The notes beneath the pieces were generated by a model. It had not been told where the DNA came from and did not search any database. It was given only the letters and a program-made list of their open reading frames with translations. Source: Diogma glabrata (Eukaryota; Arthropoda; Insecta; Diptera; Cylindrotomidae). Taken from it: DNA of 64,000 nt. Of the stretch, positions 55,101 to 64,000 are shown piece after piece. Every line of letters starts with the position of its first letter. Position 1 is the first letter of the stretch. A program made the position numbers and the translations under genes. The DNA lies in the NCBI GenBank assembly GCA_963693315.1, contig OY856186.1, positions 367,281,859-367,345,858 on the forward strand, in the 5' to 3' direction.

Positions 55101-55863
55101 TAATTGAAAAACATTTTTGGAACTACATGACATTTTGCAATTGTTCTAATTCGTCAGCAATCGAGCTCCAGGTTTTGCATATAGACCTAAATCATCAACA
55201 AGATTAATAATTAAAAAAAAGTATGCAAAATTATTTTTTTACTACCCTCCATAAAAAATCTCCTTTCAATGTTAGTAAACTGCATAGAAAATTTCTTTTT
55301 CGTCACCAGTGATACAAAAAACTATATCAATAACTTTCGTCCCTAGTGACGAAAGTAATATTTTAAAAGCAATCCGTTTTCTAATTTTCAGGTAATCAAT
55401 CAATTAGATCACCCTTGAGTAACCGTCTTTTGTTTTTTTTAGAGTATAGAAGAATATAATAAATATAAATAGCGAAACGAATAAAAATCAAGAGATCAAT
55501 TGAATTAATTTTGTTAGTGTTAATTTATCTCTCTTGGGAACATGATGTTAATTTATTTTAAAATAATTTACGGACAATATTTATTATAAATGTTTAATTT
55601 AATATAAATACTATTATTTTTTATTTACTATTATTTATTTAAATATCTTTATAGCAACAGTTAGGGCGGATTGTATGAACGCGAATAGAAGATATATCTT
55701 TGGATATACTATTTTTTACGTCGTTTGTATTGTATGGATCACAATAGAACAAAAAATGAATTCAAGGATTTTGTTATATTCTTTGTATTATTCTCTGTTT
55801 TTTCTATAGAAGAGGGGATAAAACAATTTGTTTTTTTCTTGACATGTGCATAGCAGGATAATT
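55101..55863. other. intergenic, no feature seen
   Basis: AT-rich; no supported ORF, repeat or RNA gene. Confidence 0.5.
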
Positions 55864-56439
55864 ACTTCGGTCTGAAAGACCTAAGTATTACATTCCAGAG
55901 CCAAAAGTGAATTCTTACCCCCACTTTTTTGGCATTTCTCGACGTTTTAGGACCTACTGATTCTAAAAAAGCAAAAAAAAAATGTCTGTCTGTCGACCAG
56001 CTGGCCGTCACCACCGACGAAATCTGGAAAACGGCTAGAGGGATTTCAAAAAATTCTATTTCTAAAAATAGGTATACTCAATGGTAAGAGCCGAAAGGAC
56101 GATGTGTTCGATAGCTGTCTCGGAAGTGTGTCAAAAAAATCGCCAAGTGTGTCAAAACAAGGAAATTTGCATATTTTTTGCTTAAAAACGCTAATTTTAA
56201 TTTATTACGAATATGAACATTGAATTTGTAATCTGAATTGAATTTGAATCTTGATAGTCGGGATTGGTATGTGAGACTAACAACTAGATTATTGCATCAT
56301 AAGTTTGTCAAAAAAATGTTGTCGAGTGTATCAAAAGAATGATTTTCATTTTTTTTAGTCATTTGTTTGGAAAAAAATGAAATTTATAATTTGTTTGACA
56401 TGAAATGTTATCGAACATGAAATTGGACATGGAAATTTT

Positions 56440-56735
56440 TAATTTTGTAATAATTTTCGGAATATTTTTAGAAAGTTTAAAAAAAGTTTAAAACAAAAGT
56501 TAAAATTTTTTTGATTTTATTATAATTTTTGGAATTTTGGAAGATTTTTTGACTTATGAAAAAAATTTGTATTTTTGATTTTGTTATAACTTTTGCGATA
56601 TTTTTAGAATTTTGAAAAAAGTTTTTTGAATTTCGAATTTTTGAAAAAAATTTGTATTTTTGATTTCGGTATAATTTTGAAATATTTTTGGAATTTTAAG
56701 AAATGTTTGTATTTTTTTCATCATTCGGAGTATTT
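56440..56735. repeat. ~55-bp minisatellite, left part
   Basis: Units resembling TTTTTGATTTTGTTATAATT followed by TTGGAATATTTTTAGAATTT and a TTTGAAAAAAGTTTG end, diverged from one another. The same units resume at 60520. Confidence 0.75.
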
Positions 56736-56739
56736 TTTT

Positions 56740-59700
56740 ATTGTAATTTTTTCATCATTCATTTCATCATTCGGAGTCGGACGAAGAAGGTGGTCTCCTA
56801 AATTTTAAAAGAAAAAAAACAAAACAAAAAAATTATCGCAAATGGAAAAATAAGTGTTATAAGTGTTATTAAGTGTTAATAAGTGTTAATAAGTAGCTAA
56901 TAAGTGTTATAGTGTTTATAAAAGTAAAAGTATTGAAGAACGGACGCGTACAATTATATAATTGGTGAGATTGTTCTTTATTAAAAAATTATTTGGTATT
57001 TTGTGTTTACTATTACCAAGAGGTAGACAGGTAAAATTTTACCTTTTATTGCTTTGATGTAATACATTTATTTATTATTTTAAAGCATAAATTTGTGCTT
57101 GGTAACAGAAAACAAAAAATTTCGATTTAGTTGTTAGTGATTTTTTTTGGATTGAGATTTTTTTTGTGAAGTTTTTTGACATGATCTAGCTCCTCCCACC
57201 TTGGACTTATTTTGAGAGTTGGAAAATATCAGTTAGTTGATTATGAAATGTCTTTTTTTTGACAAAAGTTAGGAATTTCGAATTTAACCCTTTATTTGTA
57301 CTCTTCAATTTTGTTAGTGTCTTTTGTGTCCCCATTTTTTTTGCTTTTCTCTTATCGTGCTACTGTTGCATGAAATCTGCTATCGTGTTTTTGTGACAGA
57401 GATACCCAGTTTCTTTTGTACTGTTTAGTGTTGAAATTTAGGCCTGGCCGAATTTCAGTAGCTATGCCTGCAATGTCAAAGGGTAAGTCTTTGTCTCAAC
57501 AAAATGGCCGCAGAGTGAACCAACAGCTTAGCATTGACTTCACCAACATAAGAGGTCTCAATTCGAATCTAAACGAGGTTCATCACTACATCGAAAAAAA
57601 TAAACCTGACATATTGTTTCTTACCGAAACAATTGTTAGTGGCAAAGCATCGAAGTTGGATCCCGATAAATACCGGATACCTAGTTACGAATTGGAACAT
57701 TCCTTTTATAACAAGCATGGTGTCTGTGTATTTGTTCGAGATTCACTTTCATGTATGAGAATTAAGGCCTACGAGTTGAACTCTAAGCACCATAGTTCTA
57801 TAGCACTGAAGATCTCAGGTGTTGATGAAACTATGTTTATAATAGGATTATATAGATCCCCAAATTCTCCCCCAGGGTGTCCCTTTTCGATCAAATATCG
57901 GCTAATCTAGACAAGATTACTACGGACTACCCCAAAGCAAGACTGGCCATTCTTGGAGACTTTAAAATTCATAATAAAGAATGACTTAAGTATTCATCGC
58001 GCACTGACGACGTGGGAAGACAAGCCGAACTAATACTCGCAGATTATCACGGTTTGACGCAAATGATAGAGCGCCTCACTAGAATCTCAGACAATTCACA
58101 TCATAACAATAATTTTCTGGATCTGTTTTTGACAAACGAACCAGATACTACGAAGACAAAAGTTGAACAACCCCTCGGAACATCGGACCATTTGCTAATA
58201 TCAGCAATAGTGCAATTTACATCACCGACACAAGTTAAAGCAAATCCTCGTCGCGTTTGGAACTATAAACGCACCTACTGGGAGGGACTGAGATGATTTT
58301 ATGATGAAACACCTTGGAAAACTATTTGTTGTGTTGATCAAGATCCTAGCACATCGGCAATAAGAATGTCTGAAATCATAAAAGACGGAATGCGGCGGTT
58401 TAATCCAAATCGATTAATCACTCCTAAAACTGAGCCTTGGTTCACGCGGGGTGTTGATGAGGCAGTGAGGAATAAACGCAAAGCATTTAAGACATATAAC
58501 GCTAATAAAACACCTGAGCGCCTATAAGAAAGCCAGAAATATTAGTAAATACAAAATAGACCTGGACAAAGAAGCATTTATCCAGAAGAAAGCAAAGAAA
58601 TTCGCCGAGCACCCATCCGGCTCACGTAGTTTCTTTCAGGCAGTTAAGTCAGTCCAGAGCTATTTTACTCGATCCTCTATTCCAACCTTAGTTCTGAATG
58701 ACATTCCCGTGAGTGACTCGAAAGAGAAGGCGGATCTTTTGGGTCGTATATTCGCAGAAAACTCAAACATAGTTGAACCTTCCCATTCTCCTACACTCAT
58801 TCCCCCAGTTGTAACGAAAATGAAACCAATTATTTTTCGTTGCAATATTGTATGGAACATGGTTCTTTCTATCAATATCAACAAATCTGCTGGCCCCGAC
58901 GGTATTCCACCCCTCATTCTTAAAAACTTTGCTAGGCAACTAGCTCCAATTTTAACAAAAATTTTCTATTTATCTTATAAAACCGGAATATTTCCCGATT
59001 CTTGGAAGCTGGCCAGCGTTCAACCCATATCAAAGAAAGGCAGCAAGATAGATCCTAACAATTATAGACCAATTGCAATTCTGTCGGTTTTAGCTAAATG
59101 ATTTGAAAAATATGTTAACTACAATTTAATAGATTATTTGGAAGTGTCGCGAATTATTGATGATAATCAGTATGGTTTTCGTAGAAGTCATGCAACAGGT
59201 GATCTGTAAGCCTACGAATCCCATCTCTGGAACAAATCGCTGGAAAACCATGGTGAAACATTCAGTATTTCACTTGACATTTCTAAAGCATTTGATAAAG
59301 TGTGGCATAAAAATCTCATAGCTAAATTAAAATCTTATGGCATAGACCATCTTACTGTCTCATGGATTCATAGTTTTCTTACAGGTCGCCAATTTCATGT
59401 TAATTTAGATGGTATCACATCCAATATTTTCACAACCAATGCTGGGGTTCCCCAAGCTTCTGCACTCTCACCAACCTTGTTTCTTCTATATATTAATGGC
59501 TTACTTATTTCCACAGTGCACCCAATCCATAGTTTTGCTGATGACAACACATTGCATGCATCACATGCATCTCCTAAATTTCGATCTCATACTGCAGTTA
59601 CTAATGATAGAGAGCTGCTAATTAATTCTATCAACAAAGATCTGGAGCGTATAATGGAATGGGGAGATCGTAATTTTGTTTCATTTCCAAGCAAAACCAA

Positions 59701-60515
59701 ACTATGCCGTCTTTCACGAATAGAGCGACATAAAAATTTCCCTATTAAAATTTACCACGAGCGTGAGGTTGAATCAGTTAGACTTCTTGGAGTGGATATT
59801 CAAAATAACCTGAAATGGAATAAACATGTGTTCATCCTTGCTAAATCTGCAATGCAAAATTAGGATTCTTGAGTCAATGTAAGAAGTATTTCAATCCCGA
59901 GCAAATTTTGCTAATCTTCAAGTCCTTTATTCGTCCATGTATGGAGTACTGCTGTCATGTTTGGGGAGGTGCTTGTCAGTCAACAATAAAAGGTCTAGAC
60001 TCTGTACAGAGAAAAGCAATACGGTTGATTGGTAATACCGAACAAACGGACCAGCTTGATTCACTCCAGCACAGAAGAAATGTGGCTGAATTGGCAATCT
60101 ACTATAAATATAACTTTAGCGAACTCTCCTCTAAGGAAATTCAAAATATCCTTCCATCGTGTGCGCAGTATAATCGAAAAACAAGAGCGGCCGATTTGTC
60201 CCATCCATTTGTTGTACAAATACCTCGTTGTAGAACTGTGTCCTTTCAGAAGACTATTTTAATAGAGTGGCCAAATTGTGGAACTCAATGCCTCCCTCTG
60301 TATTTCCCGATGAATTTCCCCTCAGGCATTTAAAGAAAATGTCCATAATCATTTAAAACAATTAGTATAGTTATCCCTATATCCCCATTCCTTCCATTTT
60401 CCTCATCTCCTTCCTTAATAGTTGACATGGTATCTTCGGATATTCAAAGAGTCTGAATAATGAATATTTCATATTTAGTGTGCTAAACATGTCTAACTAA
60501 TTAATTAAAAAAAAA
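56740..60515 (+). mobile_element. third LINE (CR1/I-like), nested in the minisatellite
   Basis: Non-LTR element with its 5' region from about 56740 (a CATCATTCGGAGT block occurs twice there), a broken ORF2 (57416-60333) and a 3' end in a short A run at about 60505-60516. Minisatellite units flank it on both sides, so it inserted into that array. No clear ORF1 is present. Confidence 0.8.
57416..60333 (+). pseudogene. LINE endonuclease-reverse transcriptase, broken
   Basis: Pieces in order: 57416-57910 with the endonuclease start SIDFTNIRGLNSN and ILFLTET; 58012-58296 with ending SDHLLISA; 58709-59101 with RT block INKSAGPDGIPPLILK and NNYRPIAILSVLAK; 59300-59863 with ISLDISKAFDKVWH, AGVPQASALSPTLFLLYING and FADD (59534-59545, instead of YADD); 59869-60333 with the C-terminal FIRPCMEYCCHVWGG and DSVQRKAIRLIGN. 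The AGVPQGS motif reads AGVPQAS. Stops at 57908, 58294, 59099 and 59208 and frame changes make it inactive. The clade is not certain; the layout and C-terminal block suit the CR1/jockey/I group. Confidence 0.87.
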
Positions 60516-60519
60516 AAAT

Positions 60520-60855
60520 TTTTGATTTTATTATAATTTTTTGAATATTTTTGGCATTTCGAAAAAAGTTTGTTCTCTTGATTTTGTTATAATTTTTGGA
60601 ATGTTCTTAGAATTTTGAAAAAAGTTTGTATGTTTTATGAATTTTTGCAATATTTTTAAAATTTTGAAAAAATTTCAATTTTTTATTTTATTATAATTTT
60701 TGGAATATTAAAAAAAAATTGTTTTTTTGATTTTTTAATAATTTTTGAAATTTTTTTAGAAGTTTAAAAATAGTTTAAATTTTTGATTTTATTTTAATTT
60801 TTAGAATATTTTTGGAATTTTGAAAGAAAAATGAATTTTTCATTTTGTAATATTT
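60520..60855. repeat. ~55-bp minisatellite, right part
   Basis: Continuation of the array at 56440-56735, with at least six diverged units such as TTTTGATTTTGTTATAATTT. Confidence 0.75.
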
Positions 60856-61113
60856 TCTTGAAACGCTAAATGGAGAGGTTTTTGAGTAGTTTGCTGGGTG
60901 TATCATCTTTTCATTGATGATCTGTTATAATTTTGCGGCAACGTATTAATATTTCGTGTTTGTTTTGTAATAAATTTCTAAACAGAGATAAAAAAATACT
61001 TGTGCTTTAACAAAGTATATGTTTGTTATACATCGCTGCCCAAAACTAAAAACAATGTCCTCATAAAAGTTTTTTGCCGAAAACTATATCAAAATCCTTT
61101 ACCCAGACCGAAG

Positions 61114-62319
61114 TCTTAATATCTCAGAGCTGTGAGATTTCAGCCCCTTCATACTTTTGTTTTGAATTTATATTTTTGAATTTAAAATTGTGGGTTTGTA
61201 AAATTTGTTTTCTGATATAAATTTTTACTATTAATTATATTTTTAATATAATCTTATAATCTTAATATAATTAATTTAAGTTTTCAAATAACTGTTTTTA
61301 ATTTATAATTAAAACTATTTAATAGAAAAGAAAAAGTATTCCCACTTATAAAAATACTGCTATAAAAGTCTATCCGTGTTCATACAATCGAATATCCATC
61401 CTTGTTCATATAATCGGCCTAGTGGAAAGATATTATTAAACAAAATTTATTCTAAAAAATTAATGTTTATTTCAAATAATATATTTTACGTAAATCTAAA
61501 AGATTTGCACGCTGGCATTTCCATGTGAATTGGGAATTGAGACAAATCTGCAATAAATGAAAGAATGAAATATTTTATAATACAATAAATTAATTTATTA
61601 TTAACTTATTTAATTGACTTATTTTAATTTTTATTGTTATAGTTTTTACTATATTATCTAGTGGAAGTAACGCTAAAATTCTAGTAAAATACTTGTGCAA
61701 ATCCAACGTGTTCAATTCAGATTTCATATGCAACAACATTGATTAACAATAATCCAATGATTCGTGTTATGAGGTGTTAGATTCTTCGGATGAGAATCGT
61801 TTGATATGCACATACAATGTGCAATGGATACTGGACCTATTGCTAAGATGCTCAATAGGAGGAAATCGAGGAGGCTGTGCGCCTAGAGATTTCACGTCTC
61901 AGCTGGCGAAAGTCATGTGGATCCGAGAATGAACGTACCCAATTCCAACACAAATTATTCATTATGCACGCATTCAGAAAATGCAGACAGACAAAGAAAA
62001 AAATTAACAGAAGAGACTCTGACGACCTTAGCTGCGAAGAAGCCAAGACCGTCACATTCACACCAATACTATACTTTAGTTCCACGAACAATAATATCAA
62101 ATAAATGAATGACTCACCCCATGATCATAGAAGATCCCACCTCTCAACACCTTCTTTACCCAATCATCTTACTTAATACTACGGTTTAATAAATGTTGTT
62201 TCGTTACACCACAGATCTGCATGGGCGAGTGTTGAACGGCAAATATGAAATATCGTGTTGATCCAGTAGATTGATGAAATAAGTATAAGTTGAATGTTGA
62301 TTAAAATTTATAAACAAAA
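61114..62319. other. intergenic, no gene recognised
   Basis: AT-rich on the left. 61850-62110 is more balanced and open in three overlapping frames (61877-62104, 61917-62108, minus 62100-61852) without domains; it ends shortly before an AATAAATG (62188) and could be the end of an unidentified transcript or LTR. I see nothing stronger. Confidence 0.35.
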
Positions 62320-62545
62320 ATCGTTGCACTCACATATTGGGTGATTGTTGACATTAATATAAATGAATCGCTGATTAGAATTTAGAAGAACAAATGGTTG
62401 CACCCACACATTGGGTGATTGTTGATTATAACAGTTGTATAAACAGTTGATCAAGATAAACTGCTGCGTCACGAAGATTGGACGACGGTTGACAAAAATA
62501 GTTATTGAAATATTCGATCATATAACTTGTTGCATCATATAACAC
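62320..62545 (-). repeat. CAATCACC...GTGCAAC repeat, third block, opposite orientation
   Basis: On the minus strand two good units, CAACAATCACCCAATGTGTG then GGTGCAACCATTT and the like, about 80 bp apart, plus two weaker ones. Related to 37801-38106 and 38630-38775. Confidence 0.7.
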
Positions 62546-62635
62546 ATACAATTGGTCTGTTATTAAATTTAATTTCCAAACTTTAAAATATTCAACGAAA
62601 AAAAAATTAACGTCGGTAATTATATTCACGGAACG

Positions 62636-62946
62636 AGTGGGTGGACTCTCGCACCCTTGGTGCGAAATTCCTCTCTTAAGATGGAATCTCGCACCCAGTG
62701 CGAAATTCTACTTTAAGGGTAGAAACTCGCACCGCTGCGAAAGTCACTTCATTTGTGGAATCTTGCACCAGTGGAATCTCGCACTAGTGGAATCTCGCAC
62801 GAATGGAATCTCGCACCGGTGGAATCTCGCACTAGTGGAATTTCGCATCCCCAGAAACTCGAAATAACAAGGTGGAATTTCGCACCGTGCGAAATTCCAC
62901 CTTGTTATTTCGAGATTCTGGGGGTGCGAAATTCCACTAGTGCGAG
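62636..62946. repeat. palindromic cluster of a 16-bp motif (GTGGAATCTCGCACYA) in both orientations
   Basis: 62755-62850 is a tandem run of six 16-bp units (GTGGAATCTCGCACTA with small changes). Immediately after it 62826-62885 is the reverse complement of 62887-62946, 60-bp arms with two mismatches and one spacer base. The left part (62636-62755) has single TGCGAAATTC and GGAATCTCGCAC pieces in both orientations. All open frames here are shadows. Confidence 0.9.
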
Positions 62947-64000
62947 CGTTTCACAAAGAATGTACATCTAATATATATCTTTCCCCTTATTTTCCCTCAT
63001 AAAAAGCAAATCGTTGTATTGCCATATGTATCTGATAGACCACATACAGCAAGAATAACTAGAAATCAGCAATAATGTATTAAAGTTTGCTTAATAACAA
63101 AAATTTAACGATAACCACTCACGAATTGCCTAAAACCACTCTGATTTGAAGGAAATAACAATCATTTTAATATTTTTCGAAATATACATCATCGGATCAG
63201 CATTGTCAAGTTATACTCTCTTCTGAAAATACCTATAGCATTTTGGAAAAACGAAATCAAAAAATGGGTGTGGCTTGTGTTGTCTACCTACACCGTCCCC
63301 AAACAACAAATGTTTCAACAAATGAAAAACAGCGTCGTAACAAATCGAATTTTCGGTTGATAATTGTGTTTCCTGATTATTATAACTATCAGGCGAAGTT
63401 GAAAAGTTTTGATTTAGAATGCACAATTACATCTACGAAATGGGGTTAAAAGTTAAAAAATCATAAAAAGGTGCGCATTCTCAGGTTACACACCATTACA
63501 GGACATGACGAAAGGAGGAAGCCCGCAGACTATATTAGTCCTGAAAAGTACAGGAAGGAGCGGGGATGAGGATAATATAAGAACAACATAGAAAAAAATC
63601 CAAGAGGAAAAAGAAGAAATGTGTGGGACGATCGAGTTGACTGTTTGCATAGAAATTTTAATAAAAAATTTCAATAAAAACATAAAATTTTTCTTTCGAT
63701 TATAGACTTTCGCACTCTGCCATCCATCCACAGAACAAAAAATTAGCATAAAAATATTCACAAAGAAAACAAACGACCGAAACGACAATTACTTGTTCCC
63801 TCACGAGCACAAAATATATCAAAACATAGGAATTCAGCTTCAATAAAGCGAATACGCTAGTGATCACCAAAGTGGAAGATAATAGACTTATGTCTAGGTT
63901 ATTGAGAAACGGAGGATTAAATAGGGGGCTTTGAGCGTTTCCGTAAAGGTATCTTCAGAAACGAAATGTGTTAACCCAAGGTTCACTAGCTTTATAGTAT
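62947..64000. other. right edge, no gene recognised
   Basis: AT-rich, no repeat seen. A minus ORF of 100 codons (63788-63486) starts with a signal-peptide-like stretch but lacks a convincing splice donor, homologous domain or context; see rejected items. Confidence 0.4.

Larger units (their letters stand above)
55864..61113. mobile_element. possible large element bounded by 11-bp inverted ends, containing a LINE
   Basis: ACTTCGGTCTG at 55864-55874 faces its reverse complement CAGACCGAAGT at about 61103-61113. After the left end comes AGACCTAAGTATTACATTCC and after the right end AGTCTTAATATCTCAGAGC; the two flanks resemble each other in direct orientation too. A TGTCTGTCTGTCGACCAGC stretch near 55982 is of a type common in arthropod repeats. 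No transposase is present. Low confidence that these are the ends of one element. Confidence 0.3.

Noticed and set aside
61852..62108. Overlapping 60-80 codon ORFs on both strands
   Set aside because: No domain, no consistent frame, no splice context; could be part of an unidentified repeat.
62755..62850. CRISPR-like array
   Set aside because: Repeats are directly adjacent without unique spacers and the genome is eukaryotic.
62637..62971. ORFs with WNLAPVESRTSGISH-type repeats
   Set aside because: Open only because of the 16-bp motif array; frame content changes with each unit and no start context or domain is seen.
63486..63788. Gene with a signal-peptide-like start (minus strand)
   Set aside because: The first 28 residues look secretory, but only a weak GTCTAT donor follows, the rest is low-complexity, and there is no homologous exon nearby.

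Overview
This window looks like accessory, repeat-dominated DNA from an arthropod, most likely an insect. The sequence is AT-rich, introns follow GT-AG, and the transposon mix is typical of insects: BEL/Pao, Ty3/gypsy, RTE-like, jockey-like and CR1/I-like LINEs, a Penelope-like element, a Helitron-type fragment and foldback/MITE elements. I cannot name the species. Only two genes look like host genes.

Layout, left to right. 1-1472 is the dead tail of a BEL/Pao polyprotein, cut by a large minus-strand Ty3/gypsy-like element (about 1449-10730). That element has a good gag and pol, but a 558-bp retroelement with a 15-bp target duplication sits inside its protease. Its leader is unusually long, with a strong hairpin and an extra acidic ORF. 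10735-12713 holds a foldback repeat and a decayed Helitron-type (DUF6570-like) ORF between 20-bp direct repeats. 12714-19000 is a 104-bp satellite with a complete but coding-dead gypsy element (14330-18711, 5-bp target duplication TCAAC) inside it. 19148-20682 is three near-identical 515-bp units carrying a tRNA-like Pol III core. 20941-21912 is a Penelope-like GIY-YIG endonuclease remnant bounded by about 70-bp inverted repeats and (TA)n tracts. 22757-23672 is a MITE-like unit holding a 424-bp (TTG)n tract.

23857-27259 and 32993-36357 are two closely related copies of an RTE-like LINE. The second is nearly intact and lies between 180-bp inverted arms of a foldback element. 27.3-32.6 kb and 36.5-43.8 kb hold no recognisable protein gene, but do hold several uncommon tandem repeats and an antisense 28S rRNA fragment. 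43837-48106 is a decayed jockey-type LINE; 49.4-50.7 kb holds an 11-bp repeat and a LINE scrap.

The most gene-like part is 51131-55048: two head-to-head, three-exon genes (145 and 146 residues) with matching intron phases, signal peptides and a shared 55-residue C-terminal exon with a C-x4-C-x9-C-C pattern. I do not recognise the family; they look like a tandem-inverted duplication of a small secreted-protein gene. The plus-strand copy carries a 924-bp (TCTAAC)n array in intron 1. 55.8-61.1 kb is another LINE nested in a minisatellite, and 62636-62946 is a striking palindromic cluster built from one 16-bp motif in both orientations. The transposons act independently; the window records repeated nesting, not a pathway.
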